Below are positions 24,018 to 34,650 of a DNA stretch of 64,000 nt, piece after piece. Origin of the DNA: Dimorphilus gyrociliatus (taxonomy: Eukaryota; Annelida; Polychaeta; Dinophilidae); the NCBI GenBank assembly GCA_904063045.1, contig CAJFCJ010000014.1:434001-498000 (forward strand), given 5' to 3'. Numbering within the stretch: the stretch's first letter is position 1; each line of letters starts with the position of its first letter. Position numbers and translations under genes: made by a program. A model generated the notes under the pieces. That model searched no databases and was not told where the DNA came from. It worked only from the letters and a program-made list of their open reading frames with translations.

Positions 24018-25343
24018 ATGGCACCTCTACCTACGGAAAAGAACATATTTACTACGGTTCCGCCACAAATACAGGAGAAGAAAAGTGGCCAACTGAGAGA
24101 TGAACAAATAAGGCAATTTTTTGAAGAAGTATGGAAATTTATTTGTCTAGAATGATAGATAATAAAAGTAATTTTTTCTTCATTAAAAATACACTTAGGG
24201 TTTCGTTGTTGTGGAAGACTTCTTTGATAAAGAAACAGAATTAGAACCGTGTAGAGAAGCTATTAATAAGCTTGTAGATGATTGTGCAAAGAAGTGGTTC
24301 GCTGCTGGAAAGATTCATAGTAATACCTTCGACTTGAGAGTGAATTGTTAAGATATAAATTTATATTTGTTTTTTATAGATTTACATTCGGATAAGGGCT
24401 TCAATGAAAGACTAACCTATTTAGAGAAGGAACTTCCTGGTGCAACTGTTCTTCTACATAAATTGGGAAAATTACCTGTTGCTTTTCAAAAAGTATGGTC
24501 AAATGAGCGAATACTCAATGTTGTGGAACAATTAATTGGTTCAGATATTCAAGGACATCCTGTGTGGAATCTTCGAACAAAATGTCCCAATAACGAGGCA
24601 ACTGTTGTCCCTTGGCACCAAGGTTTGTATAGCACACAGAGGGATCCTTTGGCTTAATCGCTCTTCATGCTGTTCGCATACAGATAGCGCTTACTTAGAC
24701 GAAAACTCTTATGACGTTTTGCAAGTAACAGCTTGGATTCCGTTAATTGATGCTAATGAGACGAATGGGTGCATGCAGGTTGTTCGAAAAGGACATAAAA
24801 AAGGGATTGTGGCGAAGCATAGTTGTTGCGTAGGAAATACTTGGTACGTAATGCTAGAGCCAGAGGAAATGATAAACACATTGGAATGTGATATGGAATC
24901 GAATGTCGTTACTTGTCCTGTTCCTTACGGAGGTGTCTTACTCCTAAGCAACATGATACCGCATCAAAGGTTTTGTAAAGTCATCTAATCCTTTATAAAT
25001 CACAAATTATACTGGTTTTCTTTCCAGTTTACCAAATAAGTCAAACATTATAAGATGGAGTCTGGATTTACGATGGCAAAAGTCAAACACGAATGTAGGC
25101 TTTCATGGCCTAAAGGAAGGTATTGAAATGAGAAGGAGTGGCTGCAAGTATGAAATTGATTGGAAGCCGTTTCTTAGTCAAAAGCAGATGAACAATATTT
25201 TAAGTGATCCTTCGAAAACCGCTGAAGAGAATGAATTTGATACAACGATAACTGGTCCATGGATGAAAAGATGGGAGATTGTTCATGAGAATAAGCATAC
25301 TGATCGTCTACAAGAAATAGATAATGCATATTCTAAACCTTAA
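24018..25343 (+). CDS. Phytanoyl-CoA dioxygenase (PhyH) family protein
   Basis: Exons 24018-24128, 24199-24319, 24380-24622, 24684-24969 and 25028-25343 give 358 aa. The fold is the Fe(II)/2-oxoglutarate dioxygenase of the PhyH family. The iron ligands are H157-x-D159 (PWHQDSAYLDE, formed by the exon 3/4 junction) and a distal H252. R263 in NIIRWSLDLRW is the likely 2-oxoglutarate-binding arginine. Blocks such as PVWNLRTKCPNNEATVVPWHQ and VTAWIPLIDANETNGCMQVV are typical of an uncharacterised PhyH branch found in marine invertebrates and microbes, distinct from peroxisomal PHYH. No N-terminal PTS2 or C-terminal PTS1 signal is evident. The oxidised substrate is unknown. Its stop is only 38 nt from the stop of the next, convergent gene. 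Confidence 0.88.
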
Positions 25344-25381
25344 AGAAACTAAAAAATACAAGTTAAAATCTTGTTTAAGAA

Positions 25382-26049
25382 TTAAGGAGATTCAATCACT
25401 TTGCATAAACTAATAATAAGTTCTTCCCAATTTTCAAGTGAATTCGATAGACTAAGATTTGCAAAACATGGTTGAGTTTCTATACTTAAATCATCTTTTA
25501 TCATTACGCTAACGTTCGATTTTTCATTGAAGATGAACACAAAAGCTATTTTTCCTCTCGCTGTTCTCTCCAGGCTATGAATAGTGAAGCTGTAACCTAA
25601 TTAGAAATTTCAGTTTCGTTTTGATATATTTAAAAATAAAGAGAGAGAAGAGTCCACTCACCATTAATTCTTTTAAGAGTACCCTCGTGTTCCTTTAGCT
25701 CTTGGTAGATTTTTTCTAGTACTTTTCCTTTAGAAGTAAATGCCGAAATATTATTATATATATATTCCCTATCTTCACACTGCTTCTTCCGTCTGATCTC
25801 TTCCTTCATTTGAAAACAATTCTTTTTTGCCAAATAATTCGCTCGGCAAACGGCTAGGAGAGATGTATCATCTATAATTTCACAAGATGTACCCTTATTC
25901 GAGTTACTTTGCTGGTTTTTGTAGAATTCGAGATATTTTGCTATTTCTTTAAGCTATATCGAGATAAAAGTTGTAGCATATTTTAGGATATGAATTAATA
26001 AACGTACTTCGTCGATATCCAACTCGGCTAAATTAGAAGGGACTGTCAT
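25382..26049 (-). CDS. Unidentified 182-aa protein, possibly RWD/Spc25-like
   Basis: Exons 26049-26008, 25953-25662 and 25596-25382 join in phase with clean GT-AG junctions. The N-terminus MTVPSNLAELDIDE leads into charged helices with coiled-coil character (MKEEIRRKKQCEDRE, YQELKEHEGTLKRI). The last 70 residues look like a small alpha/beta domain: alternating hydrophobics KIAFVFIFN, SVMIKDDL, a Pro-Cys turn, then a C-terminal helix WEELIISLCKVIE. That layout is reminiscent of the RWD tail of kinetochore Spc25-type proteins, but I cannot confirm identity by eye and leave the symbol empty. The gene overlaps or nearly overlaps the dioxygenase at the 3' end. Confidence 0.65.
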
Positions 26050-26655
26050 TTTTAATAAATTCAACAGTATTTCAACGACGGTTATGAGCAGCTTTCGAAA
26101 GGAATCATTGGGTAGTACTAATATCTGTACTAAATAGAACAAACTAGTACCGAAGCAAAAGTTTCTGAAATTGTTGTTAAATATTTGTTTTCATAAGCAA
26201 ATTTTCCATTAAAAAATATTTAAAAGTCTTTGCTGATAGTGTTATGATTAGTATTTACTGATTATTATATTAAATTAGAGATGTTTACATCTTCAGCCAA
26301 CTTACTGGTTTAGGACATAATGATCTTACTAGCTCTTTTTAATAACATTTCAGTGATAATTAATTTTATTTTATTTTAAGTTTAGTCAAGTGAATGATAC
26401 TTAATTCTAGTTAAAATGTAATTTTATGATTACAGAAAGAGTCAAAAAAATCCTGGGAATTAGAAAAATAATATTTTTTTCCTGTAAGTTAGAATAACAG
26501 ATAAATGATTTGTTTAATAACAAATCTAAACGAAATATCGACTGGTAAACGTTAAAAGATGACTTTTTTCTTAAACTGCAGGTAACATTCTAAAGCGGTA
26601 GTTAGTAGTACCCAAAACCTCAGCTTAGCTTTTAGTTATATTTTGCTTCAGAAAG
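26050..26655. other. Bidirectional promoter region
   Basis: 606 nt between the divergent 182-aa gene and DCAF15. It is AT-rich, and I see no motif or frame worth naming. Confidence 0.45.
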
Positions 26656-28979
26656 ATGCCTTACTTTGAAAGCTGCTATAAATCAAATCCCATAACTTGG
26701 AAACATAAGAAAGCGAATATAAATATTGTAAATAAATTGAATTTGAGACAGGTTCGTTGATAAAAAATTAAATTGAAATTTTTAAGGGCATAATTTATAA
26801 CTTTGATTATCACTCAGTTTCGAGGCACCTGCAGGTTTACAAGACTATTCGATCATCGGGTCTTTGACAAAGTTCCACCGAGACTATGCTTTTATTTAGA
26901 TAAAATGATAAAAGAAGGAGGGCAGGATGTCTGCGACGGGTATTGATTTTTACTCAAAATGTCAATATTAGATACACTATTTCAGGAGAAATTTCTACTG
27001 TTTTTATAAGGTCTTTTGTACCATCTCCATTAGCGCAAAGGCAACTAGCGTTAGTGTAATAATTCCCGTTAGGTCATCATTAAAGGCTTTCAACTATGTT
27101 TATTCAATTTTAAGATAAAATCACACTCATAATAATCATAATACTACTGTAACATTGCAGTTATGTTTTCCTGGGCTTTACAAGATGCTCCAATTGGTTA
27201 CTGTCTTATACATGGTCTGTAGAACTTCTTGATTACCGGCTTATATACTCTTTCAAATTGCAATGGTGGCGATATAAAGTAAACGACTGTTTAAAACTTG
27301 AAAGAAGTGTAAGGCTTTTCGGTGACGATGAAATCGATAAACTCCTCTTGATCAGAATATGGCAATGGCCAAAATGTGGGGATAAGATATTAATTCAAGG
27401 AGAAGCTGGTCCGAATGATTCTCAACACAAATCCGCTTATGTTACAATAATGGCCAAACCTAGTCTGGAATTTTGTCAGGTTCTTATAACAACTTTTCAC
27501 TAATTTTTGTATGAAAGAGAGAAATAGTATAGAAATAAAACTCATTAATTTAAACAAAAGAAAACTTTATCTTTTTCCTCTTTCATTTTCTGTATATAGG
27601 CTTAAAACATAAAGGTTCTAGAAGTAGTTAATGATTAATCAGTCATATACGTACATTTACCCGTAATGTATATATTTTCTTTATGTTTCAATTAAAGGAC
27701 TGCAACTCAAAAAACTGTATAAAACACTGGTTCGCCGTTCACACTAAATACGAAATAGCTCCACCTTTCCCCCCCCTGTCATCGGATACAGTTATAATAC
27801 CCGGCATGGCTTTGTTTCATTCCGGGGATATTTTCCATTCGTTATCCGTGTGTGCTGAGAAGTTTGAGCTAACAAAAGAACCGGAAGTTGAGCATACCTC
27901 AGGCAGACCCTCACCAAGAATTCAATCTCCCGCGTGCTCTCAAACGGAAGTTAATTCTAGCCTATGCTCCTCTTGCGTTAATCAAGTCTCTAAAGTGCAT
28001 GAAATTACTGGTAAGACAACTTCCTTATTCTAATATAAGCGGCATCATTCAAATGAAAATTTATAGAATTACTATCTGCCCATGTGAATAACTCAATGCT
28101 TCGTCAACAACTATTGATTTCTCTTGTATGAAATAGTCAATTTAACAACTATAAAGACTCTAATGAGAGTCGTATAACCATTTAAATAAAATTATTTCGC
28201 ATACAGGCATTCAGTTTATCCCTCATTTTATTCCATATTTGAGAGATTAGGATAGAGAATTGATGATATCGCAAAAAATTCACGCTGCTTTTTCTTTAAT
28301 GCACTTTATTATTTCAGGTGACCTTGGTTGTCTAACATCTTCCGTAAGAAGATATGTATTTGATAATCCCAACTCAGAACAAACATTAGGACCAGATGAT
28401 CTACCCTTTGATATAGAAGATGATATTACAATGCAATACCATACTGTTTTACCTGTTGATGTTAGAATAGGGAAAAAGAATTTAAAACTATTAAATCATG
28501 TGCCTAAAACGAAAACCAATGTTTTGACCGTCAGGCACTTATCCTTGGATATTGAACACCTTATTGGAGAAATTATACGGATTGACTCTGAATTATCAAA
28601 ACGTTTCATAGCTTTAATCACATACGATGTTAAAGTACTTTACGTACAAGAAGAAACTATGTCTGTCTTTCTCATTATATTTTGTTTGATTAAAGGGAGA
28701 AAACCTGGTGCCTTGTGCATACGCCAACATGGTGAGGAAATGTATAGCGTTCATGTAACTTTAGAATGGAGTTTAATTACCGGCGCTCATGTTATTCATA
28801 AAAGAAGCCCCTTACAAAGATATTTAGGAAATAAGAAGAGCTTTAAAGGGTCTAACGTTCGTTATATTGGACCACCAAAATCTGAAAATGTTATTATGGC
28901 AGATAACGAACCATTTTTAAGAGACGAATCAAAGACATGTATATCTGATCATGCCGGTACAATAGCTCTAAGACTGTAG
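26656..28979 (+). CDS. DCAF15: DCAF15, DDB1-CUL4 substrate receptor
   Basis: Exons 26656-26751, 26818-26939, 27161-27479, 27698-28010 and 28318-28979 give 503 aa (human about 600). The N-terminal block FDKVPPRLCFYL followed by YVFLGFTRCSNWLLSYTW and LQWWRYKV...SVRLFGDDEI aligns residue by residue with vertebrate DCAF15. So does the C-terminal LTVRHLSLDIEHLIGEIIR...ITYDVKVLYV...VTLEWSLITG region. DCAF15 recruits substrates to the CUL4-DDB1-DDA1 ubiquitin ligase and is the receptor hijacked by aryl-sulfonamide degraders. The central acidic/Ser-rich insert is much shorter than in vertebrates. The second intron (26940-27160) was chosen over a tempting 25-nt micro-exon because direct joining restores the conserved GYVFLGF motif. 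The fourth intron is 307 nt, with no visible content. Confidence 0.88.
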
Positions 28980-29705
28980 TACGTTTACTAAAATAACTAA
29001 TGTACAAATAACAAAAAATATACTTTGTTGAAGAATGATCACACATCGTGCGATAAAAATGACATCAAATAAAAACTTAACTCGTACAATATATAATATA
29101 GTATTTGTAATTCTATTCTCTGCAGCTCACAGGGCATAGCTAGCGCTCTGAGAAAAATTTTAGATTGTTTTTTATATATTTCCTTTATCGCTATATTTAC
29201 TTAAATAATAAACTACATCGAAAAAATCGTTGTAACGTATTAGGAATCTTCCAGAGAGTTTTTAGCACTTATATGCTATTATGAAACAAAAGGAAAATTA
29301 ATAAAAGAAGATTGATACCTACTCTTAGGCCTAAATATTTTACTAGACTAATTGTACTATCTCTTTGCAGGCTGGAACATTCATTTAAATTGCTTGTTCT
29401 TTACGTCAGTATATAATTATATATTGAATATGTATACTGTTTATACTGTATATACAAAATATCTCAGGTAAGCTGAAAACTAATAAATTGAAGCACAGAA
29501 GTTTTAATATTAACAGCCATACTATATATTAATCAGATTTTTTCTTTTTTAATATTATGATTATATAGGCTTAAAGTTTCTTAAATTAGTTACAAATCAC
29601 ATTATAGCTTTCATACAATTCTTTAGTAATAGAGAAGTCTAATACTTTAGAACTAATTATTTTATTTTCAATCCTTTTTTTTTATTAAATAGCATATACA
29701 TTATA
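28980..29705. other. Convergent 3' region DCAF15 / MTX2
   Basis: 726 nt between facing stop codons, extremely AT-rich, holding both 3' UTRs. One copy of the palindrome TAGGCCTA lies at 29326. There is no coding signal. Confidence 0.5.
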
Positions 29706-30818
29706 TTAAACTGGATGTTGTCCTTTAAAACACATATCATCCATTCGTTTGCATAATCTTTTCAAATTTTCTGGTATGTATTGAACAACATTAATTCCAG
29801 GCAAATCAGTTGTTAAAAGGGCATAAACGTGTCCAAACACTAAAGCATCAATTTCTGTAGGATCATTACCAATTACGAAGGTATTTTCTTGTAAAATTTC
29901 TGCTATACAAGTTAGATTTAATTCTAAAATTGATAGGACTTTTTTCAAGTCGTATGATGCAAAATCTCCTAACTCTTTACGAATTTGATTTCGTCTTTGA
30001 TAAGGTATTAAATGCTTCAAAACAAAGAACAAATGACCTGCGTAGCGACGCCTTGTAACCTTATAAAAAACGTCATCGACCAACCATGTCAAATAGAGCT
30101 GTGAAGGTTAAGAGATAAATTAATTATAAAGATATGGGAATAAAAAACAAAATTAATGATATTATAAAAGTTAATGCAGAAGAATAGTTCAACTCTTTAC
30201 GATACCTCGCATTTCGTAACTTCGTTCAAAAGAAGGGAACACAGGGCAATGACGTCACATTTCACTTCGTCAGAAGCAGTATCGTATAATATACATTCTT
30301 TTATAGTTAAAAAGTCGACTATGTTGATAAATTGGGATATGAAAGTATTTCCAATTTTTAAGAAAGGTATTCCATCTAAATTATATTACATCGATTTAAA
30401 CTTGGCTATAATAGTATGAAATATTTACCTGGAGACATGTATTCAGCATTTCTACGACATTCTACCTTAAAATCTAGTTGATGTAGGCGTAATAAACATT
30501 TAATACTGCGCGTGTTCGCGGAATCGGCTAAAAGTATTTGATCTCCTAAAAATAAATTGATTTATTTATGACATTAACGTATTCTTCCTTTTTTTATAAA
30601 ACCTCTTAATTTTACATACTTTCAAATGGTTGAAAAAGCGTTATTTCAGTTGGCCACTCTTCGTTGCCTGTTAAGAAACAGAGCGATAATGGATTCATTT
30701 ACAGGTCAGAAAAAGCTAAACATTATAACATGCTTATTTTGATGATAGATAATTATTTAAGAGAATAAATCATTATACGTGCTCTCTGTGCTTTAGTCAG
30801 CGAGTCGATAATAGACAT
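29706..30818 (-). CDS. MTX2: Metaxin-2, mitochondrial outer-membrane SAM partner
   Basis: Exons 30818-30779, 30667-30620, 30545-30429, 30375-30206 and 30098-29706 give 255 aa (human 263). Diagnostic blocks are EEWPTEITLFQPF, DQILLADSANTRSIKCLLRLH, VECRRNAEYMSP (human CRANAEYMSPSG), IPFLKIGN and PTEIDALVFGHVYALLTT, which matches the human PTELDALVFGHLYTILTT. Metaxins have glutathione-transferase-like folds and act with SAM50 in beta-barrel assembly and mitochondrial transport. The tiny first exon (13 codons, MSIIDSLTKAQRA) was found by phase matching and resembles the human start. An in-frame ATG at the start of a read-through of intron 1 is a poorer alternative. Confidence 0.92.
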
Positions 30819-31075
30819 AATTATCAAGAAATGTTTAAAGATGAATATTTCACATTGACCGGAACGTCCCGCTAAACATTAGCCTATCATTCCAATTTTA
30901 CCACATTTTGTATAATTTTATAGTAATATAGGCTTAATTACGTACTCCACACGAGACCTGTCTAATATTGTTGAAACCAGTTTATTTCAAGCGTTTCGAA
31001 TTCTGATTCCGGTTCCGTGTTTGAGAACAGCGTTAAATCGCTCTTCATGAAATATAAGTCGTTTTAACAGTTGAA

Positions 31076-33875
31076 ATGACTGATTCTCAGGTGCTATTCA
31101 AAAGCAACACACCAAGGCCACCTGTACCAGGAGGCGAATCCGCACCTAGGTGTTCTAAACCGGATTTTTTGGATATAGAAGGTGCTTCAGTTTCCCCAGC
31201 CTTTCATGAACAGCCGTCATCCGTCCGATGGGCGGAAAATTTACAAAATCTTTTGGAAGATCGAGAAGGTGTTAAACTTTTTAAGAAGTTTCTCGATTTG
31301 AATGAGGATGCCGGTCAGTTAGACTTTATATTTGCGTGCCGGGGACTGAAAATGGTGTCGGCAAAAGATAACAAAAAAATACGGCACATCGTAAAAACAA
31401 TTTACCGTCACTATATTAGTCGCAATAAAGTGGAATTACCGTTGCCAATTAAAAAGGAAATATGTGATCGCATAAGAAAACGCAATGATAATTTAAATCA
31501 ACAAATTTTTAACGAAGCTGAAAACTTTGTGGAGAAAAATTTGAAAGAAGGAGCTTATAGGGCTTTCATACGATCGGATTTATATGTGCAACATGTCGCA
31601 CAAGCAAATTCAGACTCATCTTCTGCCAGTTCTGTGCCTCCTCGTTTACTACCTCCATTACCCGAAGGAAAAGAGCTCGATACAATTCATGCAGCTGTCG
31701 ATGTATTATCAATGTCTATGAAAAACACTTCGGCATATAGCCGAACTTCTGTGACGGCGCACCGGAAAAGTGATGGGTTAGTAAAAAGGCATTTTTCTAT
31801 TTACTTAAAAAAATTCGCTTCTTTGATCGACTTCGTCGCACATACCGCTGAAAGTGCGAAAAAGTACATTTTAATTTGCCCTTTCACCCGTTGCCTTCGG
31901 CCACGATCACTCGTCAGAAACTTCAATGGCCAGTTGTATCGTTAGGGGTTGATAACTAAAAAGACGCTAATCGGTATTGTGTAAACAATGAAACATTTAA
32001 GCGTAGCAAAGAGATAAGCATGTTGATTAGTCTCGCAGACAATGCGTAGTTTGAAGAATTTTTATCTTAACATCAAAGACGAGCCGCCTTATAATGTAAA
32101 CGAAGTTACTTTTGCAATAGTTGAATATATTATTCGTTAAATGGAGAAATTTTTTTTGATAAAAGATGATTTTTTTTATGAAGAAACGTTATGTGCAACA
32201 GTTCAAAAACGAATACAGGTGTGTTGTTGCCTTAGGCACAATAAGACTAGTCACTGCTTGCCGTACCCTTTTATCTTGCCGACACAATGCTCCACAACGA
32301 CAATAAAAAATGCAATGAGTTTTAGCTAATTACTAGTTGCGCGAATATTGTTCATTTGCATCAGACTATTTCATTTAGTTTTATTGTGCTTATTTGAACA
32401 GAGTTCACGTTGAAGATGAAAATGAAAAGAAATCTAATCCATATTATTGCGCGTATGTCCCTGTTTCGGCCCAAGATAGCGAATTACAAAGCTTATCGAG
32501 CGACGCGTTAACAGATGATACTCTTTCATTAACGGATTCCAGTTTGTAAGTTGAATTAAATTATAATGCTTCGTTTAACAGTGTTGAGAGTAAATATTGG
32601 TTTTTATTGATAAAATTTTTCCCTATAAAGGGATTGTGTTCGAGTGGCAGGTGATGGCGGCGAGAGTAGAAGACGTCATTTTCGACGTAATCAGAGGTTT
32701 ATGCAACAATATGCTTCACTTAATAAAACTGCTGTCGGCTATTTAGATATACCGGTAAGTTCTGTTTTTCAAATTAGCATAAATTCTTTAAAGAAGGCAT
32801 TTGAAAAATTTTTCTTTGAACTCAGCGGCTCCGTGGACCGGGCAAAGGAAATTTAGCAGAATCGAATCCCGCTGAGTTTCATAAACAGTTAGTCGAACGG
32901 TTGAATGAGTATTTACGATCAAGTCAAGGATGTAAAGAGAGCGAACGAATAGTCAAAGCAAAGCTACGGAATACTGAAGATAGTACAAAAATGAATTACT
33001 CATCCGATATGTCACTCATGGATTCGACAAATGCCGATGATCCTCAAAACATTTTAGATGAACATGTGGTGCGTGTCTTCTCCGGAAATGCATGGCAAGA
33101 AAAACGGAAAAAAGAACTTCACGAAGCATCGCTACCTACGTCATTCATGCATTCATTATCTTTTAGCGCATTTCACGCATCACACTCATCCGATTCTAGT
33201 GAAAAACATCAAAAAGTCCATAATGTTTCAAAAACAAAAAAACCAGCTGCAGATTCAGATGTCTCTAATTTGGACAATGGTCAAAAGTATGTAAACTAAT
33301 TAATATAAATGTTTTAAGTATTATTATTTGCAAATTTACAAAAAAATTTAGGGTGCTTCAATGGATGATGGATAAAGATAACGTTGGCCATAAATCAGGC
33401 GAAAATTCTGATCCATCGTCACAAAGGAAAAGTCACAAGTCAAACTCATCCACAGTGATAGCCAGTCAACGTTCAAATACGTCAACATTAAATCAACACA
33501 ATTCTAAAAAACGTCCAGTTTCTCAACAAAATTTCACAGTTGTCGGCTACTTTTTTGCTGATGAAGAAATACCCTACAAATTTACAATGCCCGGTCAAAA
33601 TATTACATTAGCACAAATAAAGCACCATATTAAAAAAGGACCAAATTGCCGGTAAGAAATTTATCAGCATTACTAATAGAAATTTCAACAAAAATTTAAA
33701 CGTGTTGTTTTTAACAATTAAAACTAATGTATTAATTAATTTTTTTAGGTTTTTTGTCAAAAAAGAATCATCAGAATTTGACGTGGGTATTGTCAATGAA
33801 GAAATAACAGACGACAATGAACCGTTACCTTTATTTGAAGGAAAAATTATATTAACTATTTCGAAATTGGATTAG
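31076..33875 (+). CDS. AXIN: Axin, Wnt destruction-complex scaffold
   Basis: Exons 31076-31776, 32402-32545, 32631-32754, 32826-33286, 33352-33651 and 33749-33875 encode 618 aa. Order of parts: an N-terminal tankyrase-binding-like PRPPVPGGES; an RGS domain (WAENLQNLLEDREGVKLFKKFL...) that binds APC; the conserved SAQDSELQSLSSDALTDDT segment; a GSK3-interaction helix EFHKQLVERLNEYL; a beta-catenin-binding helix DPQNILDEHVVRVF; and a C-terminal DIX domain (VVGYFFADEEIPYKF...LPLFEGKIILTISKLD). Axin concentrates APC, GSK3 and CK1 so that beta-catenin is phosphorylated and destroyed; the DIX domain polymerises with Dishevelled. The protein is shorter than vertebrate axin (about 860 aa), mainly in linkers. 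Intron 1 is 625 nt, ten times the local norm, and holds TCF-type sites. Confidence 0.95.
31821..32088 (+). promoter_or_regulatory. Candidate Wnt-responsive intronic element in axin
   Basis: In axin intron 1 there is CTTTGATC at 31821-31828 and CATCAAAG (CTTTGATG on the other strand) at 32071-32078, both perfect TCF/LEF HMG sites. A GCCGCC at 32083-32088, resembling the C-clamp helper site of invertebrate TCF, lies five nt from the second. Between them are TGTAAACAA (FOX type, 31980-31988) and AGATAAG (GATA type, 32012-32018). Confidence 0.5.
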
Positions 33876-34650
33876 TTTAAAGCATCCGAATTTCCCAAGT
33901 GCCAAATTTTTCACCCATGTTGTTGTTGAATCTCTTTGTTTTCGAAAACCATTGTTTTTAGAACAGACGAAATATAAAGACAAGAATATGTGGCTTAAAA
34001 CAAACAGTGTCTATAAAAAATCGTTAAAAATGCAGTATTTATATCTTTTACTATGAAATAAAATAATTTATATTCATATTATTCCATCTCCCGCGTTACG
34101 ATAGGCCTGCGCGCTCAGAAAATAAATGCGCGCCTGCTACTAAAGAAACTGACCAATCATAGAAAAAGGCGCAAACTCGACCGTAGGATAAACCAATCAC
34201 AAGGCTCGTTACAATTTGGAAGATTGAGCGCCTGCCTTGAAGATTTTCTTTCTGGCTAAATATCGGCTAAACATTTTCAAGAATTTTATATGTTTCTACG
34301 AAATTTTTCGTCTCATTTTTTGTGAAAAGAGGCTAGTATAAGTTATCTTGATTTTCAGTAAAACTGAAGTTAGAAACGTGATCATTATATGATCATAATT
34401 ACCATAAAACTCTACTAGTTGTCTCGAAATTACTGGTGTTGAAAAAGTAACGACGAGGCATCGGTACGATGCTGCCATTTGTTTGACATTAAATTCGATC
34501 TGATCTTCGAATTTAGGTGATTTCCCCCCAAAATCGTTGTTTCCCGGTATATAATAGGTATTTAACTAAAGATTACAAATATAATTTTAAAAGCACGTGG
34601 ATTGAAAATTGATTAACTGTGTAATTTATATTTTAGGCTCAAATCTGAGA
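33876..34650 (+). promoter_or_regulatory. BAZ1A promoter with CCAAT and E2F-like sites
   Basis: This 775-nt spacer contains two CCAATCA boxes at about 34153 and 34193, 40 nt apart. A GGCGCAAA (E2F-type TTTGCGCC on the other strand) lies between them near 34168. GC-rich CGCGC patches, a rarity in this genome, sit at 34110-34135. A 5' UTR intron acceptor TTTTAG ends at 34636, just before the start codon. Confidence 0.5.

Noticed and set aside
26990..27011. A micro-exon in DCAF15 between exons 2 and 3
   Set aside because: Using it keeps phase but leads to a stop in the next exon frame. Joining 26939 directly to 27161 restores the conserved GYVFLGF block.
31777..31945. Extension of axin exon 1 as an open frame to 31945
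   Set aside because: The conserved protein continues in the exon at 32402 after a donor at 31777; the read-through ends without the rest of axin.
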